Notes: a model not told the origin generated them from the sequence alone. Positions 7,201 through 12,544 are shown, numbered from the stretch's first letter. The stretch is DNA of 13,025 bases from Candidatus Taylorbacteria bacterium RIFCSPLOWO2_01_FULL_50_130 (GCA_001821155.1 MHSB01000007.1:1-13025), one strand, 5' to 3'. A program made the numbers and translations.

Positions 7201-8040
7201 AAAGAATCGCTCCGCAGGAAAGTCCGGCTTGCGACGATTTTGGGAACCTTCCAATCCACGCTCACTTATTTCCCGTATCTCTCCGCGGAATGGAAGGAAC
7301 ATTGCGAACGCGAGCGATTACTCGGCGTTTCCATCACCGGCCAGTGGGACTCCCCCCGCGTCCGAACTCCGGAAGTGCTTAACGCATTGCGGGAAGAGGC
7401 GATTACAGTAAACACGGAATTTGCGGCGAAATTCGGCATCAATCCATCAACGGCGATTACGTGCGTCAAGCCGTCCGGCACGCTTTCTCAAATGGTGGAT
7501 TCGTCAAGCGGCATGCACCCGCGCCACGCTCCCTACTACATCCGGCGCATCAGAATCTCGGCGACTGATTCTCTTTTTAAAATGCTCAAAGACCAGGGTG
7601 TGCCGAATTTTCCGGAAGTCGGGCAAACGCGCGAGGACGCGAACACATTCGTGCTTGAGTTTCCGGTTACTGCTCCTTTACACTCGGTATTCAAAAACGA
7701 CGTTTCCGCGCTGGAGCAGCTTGAACACTGGAAAATAGTGCGCAATTGCTACACCGAGCACAATCCGTCCGTGACGATTTCCGTAGGCGAGAATGAATGG
7801 ATCGCCGTCGCGGACTGGCTTTACAAAAACTGGAACATCGTGTGCGGACTGTCATTTTTGCCGCGCGACAATCATGTGTACCGGCTGGCTCCGTATGAGG
7901 AAATTGACGAGGCGAAATACGAAACGCTCCGAAAACACTGGGAACACGTTGATTTTTCAAAGATTATGGCGTACGAGAAAGCGGATGAGCAGGATTTGAA
8001 AAGAGAACTCGCGTGCGCGGGAGGGGTGTGCGAAATATAA
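4285..8040 (+). CDS. nrdJ: Adenosylcobalamin-dependent ribonucleotide reductase, class II, with intein
   Basis: Reduces ribonucleotides to deoxyribonucleotides in the cytoplasm using adenosylcobalamin as radical source. The precursor is 1251 residues and the predicted spliced enzyme 770. The start at 4285 precedes an ATP-cone domain (about 10-105, EVRKRDGRIVPFD); an upstream in-frame ATG at 4237 lies in repeat sequence. Spliced numbering shows one barrel cysteine in NVCAYNCS (Cys214 or Cys218), GGVRRSA typical of the Lactobacillus leichmannii-type enzyme, and the active-site NPCGE (Asn466, Cys468, Glu470). Cys479 follows 11 residues later, and a C-terminal Cys763-x4-Cys768 pair lies at the end. 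The spacings match Cys408/Cys419 and Cys731/Cys736 of the L. leichmannii enzyme. KPSGTLSQMVDSSSG and YYIRRIR are further family motifs. Activity needs intein removal, since the intein splits NP from the radical cysteine. PduO follows 98 bases later and would supply the cofactor. Confidence 0.96.
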   Translation: MNNAPTNVDTQAISEVRKRDGRIVPFDMTRIEQAISRAFKAVEEGSEKDAARIASLASDELVRLKGLSRDPRFLPSIELIQDTVEQVLMREEFGRTAKAYILYRQKRAELRENRGIVSKEIRELAEASKQYFKNSLGEFIYYRSYSRWMPEKGRRETWIETVNRFMGFMREMLGGKLDENTYTELREGILKHEAMPSMRLLQFAGTPAKTTNVCAYNCSYIAPERFQDLAEIMYISMCGGGAGWSVESQNVGKFPQIAMQTGKKFPSYRVLDSKEGWCDALSFALSTYASGADVDFDFSAIRPAGTRLKTMGGRASGPGPLQKLLSFARERILKRQGKRLTNLDVHDIICMIGDCVVAGGVRRSAMISLSDLDDETLRDAKKGAFYVTEPQRMLANNSAVYREKPTSAEFMREWLALMESGSGERGIFNRGILTKILPKRRLAALREERGYFDESGETLIGPIGTNPCVTGDTLVYVADGRGHVPIQQLAGEGKDIPVFCLDGRGRIVVRYMRHPRVTGYRQPIYALTLDDGSVVRTTANHKFRLRNGAYREVRDLKHGDSLFIITKYEASIKDIFPTANSNSQNYWWVNRGGLVGNDAEHRLIASFHYNTTIPKSYVVHHKDRNAENNAPGNLKILSKVDHDALHTDFMAGDKNPMRRAAYEWSDEKWAEYKLKHSNNNKGERNKNFSGVTDNELQHHAMKLTRLTGGRFSNRNWIEYAKANNLPQSFCKWRRDHLGGVLGLAKWAALELSFENIDADPRIAASYKKYTALGYDCEITNNQFFIMKCCEVCSKIFRTTISTRECGICSISCGLAKKWTDTDFRKKTLLKIKATHDSYRGEMREKQAEVYSDLVFNLGRAPLKEEWKRACRQRGISFEISRSSSPFLSYADLKEAASRVNHKVVSVSLVGYEDVYNGTVDEFHNFFVGGFAGVTRNGKRKFVYLNNPQCGEIILQSKQFCNLTEIVARPEDTKESLRRKVRLATILGTFQSTLTYFPYLSAEWKEHCERERLLGVSITGQWDSPRVRTPEVLNALREEAITVNTEFAAKFGINPSTAITCVKPSGTLSQMVDSSSGMHPRHAPYYIRRIRISATDSLFKMLKDQGVPNFPEVGQTREDANTFVLEFPVTAPLHSVFKNDVSALEQLEHWKIVRNCYTEHNPSVTISVGENEWIAVADWLYKNWNIVCGLSFLPRDNHVYRLAPYEEIDEAKYETLRKHWEHVDFSKIMAYEKADEQDLKRELACAGGVCEI
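5686..7128 (+). mobile_element. In-frame intein with HNH homing endonuclease inside nrdJ
   Basis: 481 residues (468-948 of the precursor) separate GTNP from CGEIIL, an otherwise continuous NrdJ active-site motif. Block A is CVTGDTLVYVADGRG; block B is RTTANHKF; block F is YNGTVDEFHNFFVGG; the C-terminal end is VYLNNPQ before Cys. By rebuilding the extein, the last intein residue is Gln with Pro before it, not the usual His-Asn. The insert carries an HNH nuclease motif (His620-His621, Asn625-629, Asn633-Leu634, His642/646; bases about 6130-6225). A Cys cluster follows (CCEVC ... CGICSISC, bases about 6646-6720), probably a zinc-binding element. No LAGLIDADG motif was seen. The insert is visibly more AT-rich than the exteins, suggesting a separate origin. 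Splicing yields the intact NPCGE site. Confidence 0.9.
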
Positions 8041-8050
8041 CTGTAATGGG

Positions 8051-8138
8051 AACAAGTAACGGTAACTGGAACAGGTAACTGAATGACTGGAACTCAAGAT
8101 TGGTTCCAGTTACCTGTTACCCTTACAAATTACTTGTT
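8051..8138 (+). repeat. Long imperfect inverted repeat in the nrdJ-pduO gap
   Basis: AACAAGTAA (8051-8059) pairs with TTACTTGTT (8130-8138), and AACAGGTAACTG (8070-8081) with CAGTTACCTGTT (8107-8118). GGTAACTG is also repeated directly (8061-8068, 8074-8081). The outer arm ends on the base before the pduO ATG, so the folded RNA would hold the initiation region. An alternative hairpin, ACTGGAAC/GTTCCAGT (8085-8092/8103-8110), is possible. No Shine-Dalgarno sequence is seen. Confidence 0.65.
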
Positions 8139-8708
8139 ATGAAATACTACACCGCCAAAGGCGACGGGGGCACGACAAGATTGTTCAACTGCCCGCAGGG
8201 GGCCCGGCTTTCAAAAGGCGACATTATTTTTGAAGTACTCGGCGGCGTGGATGAATTGAATTCTTTTGTCGGCTGGTGCAGGGCGGTCGCGAAGCGTTCA
8301 AGCCTTCAGGAGGCAAAACGGACAAAATTCCTCGATACGCTTCTTTTCATTCAGGAGGACCTGTTCATTATACAAGCGGAGCTTGGCGGAGGGACCACAC
8401 GCCTTTCGGAAGAGAAAGTACGGCGGCTTGAAGATGCGATTGAGCGGTTTTCCGGCGGTTTTCCGGCAATACACTCTTTCGTCATTCCCGGAGCGACCGA
8501 GCTTGGCGGGTTGCTTGACGTATCCCGCGCCATCGCGCGACGGGTTGAGCGGCTGTATATTCAGACAAAGAAGAAGGTGCGGCCCGGAAAGTCCGGCGGC
8601 ACTCCGACTGCCGCGTATCTTAACCGGCTCTCCAGTCTGCTTTACGTTCTCGCGCGCTATGCCAACTATGTGCACGATGTTCCCGAGAAAGCTCCCTCCT
8701 ATAAGTAA
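8139..8708 (+). CDS. Cob(I)alamin adenosyltransferase, PduO/MMAB type
   Basis: Transfers the adenosyl group of ATP to cob(I)alamin, forming adenosylcobalamin in the cytoplasm. 189 residues, the usual size for a single-domain PduO-type enzyme. Family motifs in order: YTAKGDGGTTRLF (4-16, ATP binding), VDELNSFVGWCR (37-48), LFIIQAELGGG (75-85), FVIPGATELGGLLDVSRAIARRVER (pattern 114-138, with Arg130, Arg134, Arg135) and YLNRLSSLLYVLAR (160-173). The ATG at 8139 is preferred over one at 8100 because the family begins with this YT..GD motif and the extra residues come from repeat sequence. It lies 98 bases after nrdJ, the cofactor's only visible consumer in the window, so it probably serves that enzyme. 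Of the adenosyltransferase families, the sequence fits PduO, not CobA/BtuR or EutT. Confidence 0.95.
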   Translation: MKYYTAKGDGGTTRLFNCPQGARLSKGDIIFEVLGGVDELNSFVGWCRAVAKRSSLQEAKRTKFLDTLLFIQEDLFIIQAELGGGTTRLSEEKVRRLEDAIERFSGGFPAIHSFVIPGATELGGLLDVSRAIARRVERLYIQTKKKVRPGKSGGTPTAAYLNRLSSLLYVLARYANYVHDVPEKAPSYK

Positions 8709-8728
8709 CAGCTCACAATGTCGAGCGG

Positions 8729-8798
8729 TGTCATTCTCGCGGAAGCGGGAATCTAGACCGTATTTTCAATCCGGATTCCCGCTTACACGGGAATGACA
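8729..8798 (+). repeat. REP-like inverted repeat pair after pduO
   Basis: Outer arms TGTCATTCTCGCGGAAGCGG (8729-8748) continuing into GAATC, and GATTCCCGCTTACACGGG (8774-8791) continuing into AATGACA (8792-8798). They pair along almost 25 bases around a central spacer. Each arm also forms its own small hairpin (ATTC..CGC/GCGGGAAT and ATTCCCG/CGGGAAT). The GTCATTCCCGC-type core recurs as a dispersed repeat in unrelated bacteria. It closes the B12 gene cluster and may stabilise the 3' end of its mRNA. The following bases to 8867 show no gene. Confidence 0.75.
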
Positions 8799-8867
8799 GG
8801 GGAGAAAGAAGTTGTGTCTGCATGGTTACTCGAAGTTGTGAGGCGTTACCCCTATAAGTACGAAGTA

Positions 8868-8896
8868 ATGACTCCGCAAACGACCCATGGTATACT
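8868..8896 (+). promoter_or_regulatory. Promoter of the ArsR-family gene
   Basis: ATGACT (8868-8873) and TATACT (8891-8896) are spaced by 17 bases, and TGG before the -10 box makes it an extended -10. The start would fall near 8903, inside the palindrome at 8899-8912, leaving a leader of under 20 bases with no ribosome binding site. Confidence 0.7.
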
Positions 8897-8898
8897 CC

Positions 8899-8912
8899 TA
8901 GTTTCGAAACTA
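8899..8912 (+). promoter_or_regulatory. Perfect 14-bp palindromic operator overlapping the ArsR gene start site
   Basis: TAGTTTCGAAACTA is fully palindromic, lies two bases after the -10 box and covers the expected transcription start, 7 bases before the ATG. This is the classic place for autorepression by a dimeric winged-helix regulator. Related half-sites occur before the B12 riboswitch (908-929). Confidence 0.7.
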
Positions 8913-8919
8913 CGGATAT

Positions 8920-9273
8920 ATGGCAAAAGAAATTCTCCCCAAAATCGCATTCATCAATAACGCGAAGACGTACAAGCTTCTCGCGAATGAGAAACGGCTG
9001 GAGATACTCAACAACATTAAATTTGAGGAAAAGCGCGTCGAGGAGCTCGTAAAAATCCTCGGCGTTTCCAAGGCCAATGTCTCACAGCACCTCGCGCTTT
9101 TGCGCCATGCCGGCATCGTTATGGCGCGGCGCGAAGGGCTAAACATGTACTACAAAATCGTTGACCCAGAAATTATCAAACCGTGCGTAATCCTCTATAA
9201 CCTGTGGGTCTCCGGCACGCGCGCAAAGGGCGCCGTTCCTTCGCAAAAACACAAGACAAAAACACTTGCGTAA
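8920..9273 (+). CDS. ArsR-family winged-helix transcriptional regulator
   Basis: 117 residues. The N-terminal helix region KTYKLLANEKRLEIL (16-30) and the helix-turn-helix VEELVKILGVSKANVSQHLALLRHAGIV (pattern 40-67, recognition helix about 50-62) are typical of ArsR/SmtB repressors. The wing follows (69-80, ARREGLNMYYKI). The metal-sensing ELCVCDL motif is absent and the only cysteine is Cys89, so it is probably not a classical arsenic or metal sensor; its signal is unknown. A basic tail ends the protein. Its own promoter carries the palindrome at 8899-8912, and a related site precedes the B12 riboswitch, so it may repress both. The ATG at 8920 is the only sensible start. Confidence 0.92.
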   Translation: MAKEILPKIAFINNAKTYKLLANEKRLEILNNIKFEEKRVEELVKILGVSKANVSQHLALLRHAGIVMARREGLNMYYKIVDPEIIKPCVILYNLWVSGTRAKGAVPSQKHKTKTLA

Positions 9274-9285
9274 TTTTTGTCCTGT

Positions 9286-9427
9286 CTGTGAATTACGAAA
9301 CTCTTCCCTCGGCGCATATTTTGAAAGGGTACGGATTTTTTCTGCTGAAAAAATCCTGAAGTTGCGTCGCCATCACGCCGCAAACCCCCTTTCAAAACAG
9401 CGCCTCGGCGAGTTTCGTAATTCACAG
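9286..9427 (+). repeat. Palindromic MITE-like element, copy 1
   Basis: Perfect 18-bp terminal inverted repeats, CTGTGAATTACGAAACTC (9286-9303) and its complement (9410-9427), bound a 142-base element with no coding capacity. Inside are GGCGC/GCGCC, TTGAAAGGG (9321-9329)/CCCTTTCAA, and an apical hairpin GGATTTTTTC-TGCT-GAAAAAATCC (9333-9356). It begins 12 bases after the ArsR stop codon. Transcribed, it folds into one long branched stem. No transposase is near. Confidence 0.88.
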
Positions 9428-9442
9428 TACTGTACGGTGGCG

Positions 9443-9515
9443 GCGTTTCTTTTTTCTCATTCTGAAAGGGGTTTTGCTGTAAGGAAACGCGACGTGGCGC
9501 GTCTATATCTATATT
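9443..9515 (+). promoter_or_regulatory. Leader region before the sigma factor gene
   Basis: GCGTTTC (9443-9449) can pair with GAAACGC (9484-9490). TATATT (9510-9515) is a possible -10 box, but no matching -35 box is at the right distance, and a start there would give an almost leaderless mRNA. TGAAAGGGGTTTTGC (9463-9477) is complementary at 14 of 15 positions to 9380-9394 inside palindrome copy 1. Confidence 0.3.
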
Positions 9516-9526
9516 AGAATAGCAGA

Positions 9527-10033
9527 ATGACGGAACATGATTTCATCAAAACCTACGATGAGTGGGCCGATGCCATATTTCGGCATTGTTCGTTTCGTTT
9601 GAGCGATCGGGAAGCGGCAAAAGACCTTACGCAGGATATTTTTATCCGCGTGTGGGAGTATGTTTCTCGGGGTGAAAAAGTGGAAAACATGAAGGCGTTT
9701 CTCTACCGAGTCGCGCACAACCGGATTGTTGACGAATTCCGAAAGCGCGGGCGCATCGATTCCCTGGAGACGCTTGAAGATGAGTTTGGCTTTGATGTCC
9801 CCGAGGAAGAATCGGTTGCAGATCTATTTGATACTTTTGATGCCCGCCACGCGCTTGAAGCGATCCCGCGGCTGACCCCGCGCTATCGCGAAGTGCTCAT
9901 CATGCGTTTTGTTGACGGACTTCCGCCGAAAGAAATAGCCGGCATCCTCAAAGAACCGGAGAACAACATTTCAGTGCGCATCCATCGCGCGACAAGGAAA
10001 TTAGCGGCCCTGTTACATTATGACCATGCATGA
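9527..10033 (+). CDS. RNA polymerase sigma factor, ECF-like sigma-70 family
   Basis: 168 residues, the size of extracytoplasmic-function sigma factors. Region 2 lies at about 12-75, with RLSDREAAKDLTQDIFIRVW (24-43) for core binding and RVAHNRIVDEFRKR (61-74) for -10 recognition. An acidic linker (82-103) precedes region 4 at about 106-162, with LTPRYREVLIMRFVDGLPPKEIAGIL followed by the recognition helix NNISVRIHRATRKL. It redirects RNA polymerase to a special promoter set, probably for an envelope signal. Its last 14 bases overlap the next gene, a membrane protein with DUF5667 features, which suggests a sigma/anti-sigma pair that is translationally coupled. Its target promoters are unknown. 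Confidence 0.93.
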   Translation: MTEHDFIKTYDEWADAIFRHCSFRLSDREAAKDLTQDIFIRVWEYVSRGEKVENMKAFLYRVAHNRIVDEFRKRGRIDSLETLEDEFGFDVPEEESVADLFDTFDARHALEAIPRLTPRYREVLIMRFVDGLPPKEIAGILKEPENNISVRIHRATRKLAALLHYDHA

Positions 10034-11261
10034 CTTTCTTGTGAACATACAAAAAGAGGCGGCGAAGACGCGCTTGAGTCCGAGAGAAAAGTCCGCTATC
10101 AGAAAAGCGGTGCTTACCGCAATTTCCGCTTCGCCGAGGCCTTTGCATGCGACCTCCGGCACGTTTGCATTGGCGAGCATCTGGCGTTCGCTATGGCTCC
10201 TTCCGCGAGCGCTACCGGCCTCCCTTGCGCTCGTCCTTCTCGTCGGTGTCGGGACGGCATTCGCGGCTGAAGGGGCGCTTCCGGGAGATTTTTTGTACCC
10301 CATTAAAATTTCCGTAAACGAGAAGGTATTAACTGCGGTCGCACTCTTGCCGAAAGCGAAAGCTTCAGCCGAGACGCGCATTTTGGAGCGGCGGTTGGAA
10401 GAAGCGGCGGAACTCGAAGCGAGGGGGGGATTGTCTTCGGAGGCAAGCGCGGAGCTTTCGCGGCGGTTCGACGAGGGGGCAGAGCGGCTAGCGGAAACTC
10501 TCGAGCAAATGGAAGAGCGGGGAGAGCTTGGCCTTGCCGTTCCCGTGCTGGAGCGTATCTCGGTTGGCATGGCATCGCGAGCGGCGGTGCTTGGGCGCAT
10601 AGCTCGCGAAGAACCCGAACAGGGACAAGAGAGTTCAAGCGAGGGGAACAGTAAACATATTACCGCAGAGGCCAAGCGCGTCTCCAATGTCGCCAAGCGT
10701 CTTAGGGAGAGTCTTGAGGAAACGCTGGTTGCCGAGGCGCGCGCAACCGCTGCCGTTCCGGTGGCAGCGAAAAGCCAGATTGACTCGGTCGAGGCACGCA
10801 TAAAACACGTGCGGAGTTTGCGCGAGAAAAACAGCGCGCGCATTAAAGATGATGTCGCGCGTGAAGTGGAGGAGACACTGCGGCGTGCGGAGGAACAAAC
10901 GCGTGACGCGCGGGAAAGACTTGAAGCGGGAGACGCCGACGCCGTCTTCTCGCGCGTTCTTGAATCTCGCGGTGAGACGGAAGAGGCTCATCAGCAGATT
11001 GAAGCGGAAGTCCGGGCGCAAGCGCTTCTTGATAAGTACGCAAACCGCCGAGGCGGCGATGGCAGAGAGGATAATGCCGGCGTGTTGCGCGTGGAGCTCA
11101 ATACCAAATTCAAGAACCTGCGGCCGCTGGAGGCGGAAGAAAGGGAGAGTGATGATATCAGAGTGCGTACGAACGATGACGCTCACAATGCGGACGGTGA
11201 GGAAAACGAGGAGGATGACACTCCGGAAGACAACAATCTTCGCCGTCGCGGAAGACAGTAG
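10020..11261 (+). CDS. Single-pass membrane protein with DUF5667-like domain, putative anti-sigma factor
   Basis: 413 residues. A short cytoplasmic N-terminus (1-60) rich in charged residues is followed by one membrane helix (about 62-83, ending in AFAAEG). A DUF5667-like start, ALPGDFLYPIKISVNEKV (86-103), comes next, then a long charged helical region (about 115-340) with coiled-coil character and a strongly acidic tail with a basic end (RRRGRQ). The N-terminus could bind the sigma factor inside while the outer part senses envelope state. No zinc-binding HxxxCxxC motif is visible, so it is not a ZAS-type anti-sigma factor. The ATG at 10020 overlaps the sigma gene by 14 bases; a second in-frame ATG at 10026 is equally possible. 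The anti-sigma role rests on gene order. Confidence 0.78.
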   Translation: MTMHDFLVNIQKEAAKTRLSPREKSAIRKAVLTAISASPRPLHATSGTFALASIWRSLWLLPRALPASLALVLLVGVGTAFAAEGALPGDFLYPIKISVNEKVLTAVALLPKAKASAETRILERRLEEAAELEARGGLSSEASAELSRRFDEGAERLAETLEQMEERGELGLAVPVLERISVGMASRAAVLGRIAREEPEQGQESSSEGNSKHITAEAKRVSNVAKRLRESLEETLVAEARATAAVPVAAKSQIDSVEARIKHVRSLREKNSARIKDDVAREVEETLRRAEEQTRDARERLEAGDADAVFSRVLESRGETEEAHQQIEAEVRAQALLDKYANRRGGDGREDNAGVLRVELNTKFKNLRPLEAEERESDDIRVRTNDDAHNADGEENEEDDTPEDNNLRRRGRQ

Positions 11262-11277
11262 TTAGTGTAAGATATTG

Positions 11278-11412
11278 TGAATTACGAAACCCTTTATTCG
11301 GCGCAGGTTTTTGGGAACACGGGTATTTTTCTGCTGAAAAATCCCTATGCTCGGCTCGCTGGCCTGCGCAATGTTCCCAAAAACCTGCGCCTTCAGCGAG
11401 TTTCGTAATTCA
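11278..11412 (+). repeat. Palindromic MITE-like element, copy 2
   Basis: TGAATTACGAAAC (11278-11290) and GTTTCGTAATTCA (11400-11412) are perfect terminal inverted repeats of a 135-base element. Inside is a perfect 19-bp stem (11300-11318 with 11373-11391) beginning GGCGCAGG. The apical hairpin ATTTTTC-TGCT-GAAAAAT (11325-11342) is shared with copy 1. It lies 16 bases after the stop codon of the preceding gene. The stem sequence differs from copy 1 while the pairing is kept. Confidence 0.87.
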
Positions 11413-11419
11413 AAGAAGC

Positions 11420-11448
11420 GTAAGATGATGTTATCATCTCCGTCTTAC
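11420..11448 (+). other. Small hairpin in the leader of the DUF5666-like gene
   Basis: GATGAT-GTT-ATCATC (11424-11438) forms a perfect 6-bp hairpin, and GTAAG (11420-11424) can pair with CTTAC (11444-11448) around it. It lies about 60 bases before the next start codon. No T-run follows. No convincing promoter was found in 11449-11505. Confidence 0.4.
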
Positions 11449-11505
11449 ATGATGTGGCAATGACTGAAACGATCATTACCACTATCTGTTATTTTTGAAC
11501 CTGCT

Positions 11506-12120
11506 ATGAAGAAATATTTTGTTATTTTTATAGGTTTTAGCCTGCTTTTAGGGGCTGGGCGCCTGGCTTTTGCGGATTCGGTTGGAGGGGAAGCAGAAGC
11601 GGACGCCAGCGCCTCCAGAGTCCCCGCGCATGTGTCGGTGTTTGCTCGCTTGACTGCGAATTTTGAAAGTCGCATGGAGAAACTTCGCGAGCGATTTCTG
11701 AAAGAACGGCGGCAGTTGGAGGAAAGGATGGAGAAGAAGCACGAGCAGATTGAGAACAAGTTTGAACGCAAGATTGACAAACTAGAAGTCGAGGTCGAGC
11801 GAAAAGTCGGGAAAATTGAACACCGACCACGGCCGCCTCATGCCACCTCCACGCCCGCGACCCCATTCATTTTGGAAATTGGCGCGCGCGGCCATGTCTT
11901 TATGCGTGGGTTTGTTACTACGAGCGCTTCTTCCACCATCGGGATGCAGAGCTGGGGCGGAGTGTGGAATGTGCGGATTGCCTCCACAACACGGCTCCTT
12001 GCGCATGCGACCACGACCCCTGATTTTCTCATTGGCGATTATATTGGCATAGAGGGCGCGATGAGCACGGGTACGCCGTTTACGATTGACGCGACGCTCC
12101 TTCGCGACAGGACGCCGTAA
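11506..12120 (+). CDS. Secreted coiled-coil protein with DUF5666-like domain
   Basis: 204 residues. The signal peptide is MKKYFVIFIGFSLLLGAGRL with likely cleavage after AFA (about 21-23). A long, highly charged coiled coil runs from about 50 to 105 (ESRMEKLRERF..., rich in E, K and R). A Pro/Thr linker (107-120) follows. The C-terminal beta domain (about 121-200) has MQSWGGVWNVRIASTTRLL and GDYIGIEGAM, the pattern of DUF5666-type small beta barrels. It follows the sigma and DUF5667 genes and is probably exported and envelope-associated; it may be a target or partner of that system, which is inference. The function of DUF5666 is not established. The start at 11506 is set by the signal peptide. 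Confidence 0.83.
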   Translation: MKKYFVIFIGFSLLLGAGRLAFADSVGGEAEADASASRVPAHVSVFARLTANFESRMEKLRERFLKERRQLEERMEKKHEQIENKFERKIDKLEVEVERKVGKIEHRPRPPHATSTPATPFILEIGARGHVFMRGFVTTSASSTIGMQSWGGVWNVRIASTTRLLAHATTTPDFLIGDYIGIEGAMSTGTPFTIDATLLRDRTP

Positions 12121-12143
12121 CCTACAACCGCAGGTTACCCAAT

Positions 12144-12178
12144 AAGCGCTCCCTCGGATGTACTGAAAGGGCGCTTTT
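12144..12178 (+). terminator. Intrinsic terminator candidate after the DUF5666-like gene
   Basis: AAGCGC + CC (12144-12152, one bulged T) pairs with GG + GCGCTT (12169-12176), followed by TTTT overlapping the stem end (12175-12178). It lies 24 bases after the stop codon. The T-run is short. Confidence 0.5.
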
Positions 12179-12221
12179 GAGTGGACGTGTGCCGACTGGC
12201 TGCGCGCAACGGTCAAAAGAA

Positions 12222-12450
12222 TTGTACATCACGAAACTCTTTTTCGGCGCGTGTTTTGCTGATTTTTCGCCTCCCTCTCGCCCCCTCGCCAATTTCACCG
12301 AACAGACGGTTAATGATAAATTGTCCGGGTGATGGATATCGTCTCGGTTTGACCGGGTCATTGAGTCTTGTGAAATTGGCGAGGGGGCAAGCGCCGCCGC
12401 GCTGCGAGAGTTCTCTAAAAGCGCGCCCTCACGAGTTTCGTAATTCACAG
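12222..12450 (+). repeat. Palindromic MITE-like element, copy 3 (enlarged)
   Basis: The right end GAGTTTCGTAATTCACAG (12433-12450) is identical to that of copy 1; the left end (12222-12239) matches the family sequence at 14 of 18 positions. GGCGCG (12246-12251) pairs with CGCGCC (12422-12427). The centre differs from copies 1 and 2: a perfect 19-bp inverted repeat (12280-12298 with 12370-12388, starting GCCCCCTCGCC) flanks 71 bases of unique sequence. At 229 bases it is the longest copy and looks like a nested palindrome. No protein is convincingly coded. Confidence 0.8.
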
Positions 12451-12514
12451 TAATGCAAAAACAAAGAACGAGCGCGCGAATAGAAGCTTTCCGCACCGTA
12501 GCGATAGCGTCCGA

Positions 12515-12544
12515 TTGCCTTTTTGGTTTTTCTCGTGCTATAGT
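12515..12544 (+). promoter_or_regulatory. Extended -10 promoter of the thioredoxin-like gene
   Basis: TTGCCT (12515-12520) and TATAGT (12539-12544), 18 bases apart, with TGC before the -10 box. The expected start is about 12551-12552, at the ATG itself, so the mRNA would be leaderless. Confidence 0.75.

Noticed and set aside
9483..9505. ECF-type autoregulated promoter GGAAAC ... CGTC
   Set aside because: Both boxes exist but are only 11 bases apart; ECF promoters need about 15-17.
10013..10843. Long minus-strand frame of 276 codons opposite the DUF5667 gene
   Set aside because: Serine/alanine-rich shadow of a GC-rich coding strand with no domain pattern; the + strand product has clear membrane and DUF5667 features.
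9286..12450. CRISPR array or tandem repeat array
   Set aside because: The repeats are inverted pairs at the ends of separate elements, not regularly spaced direct repeats with spacers, and no cas genes are present.
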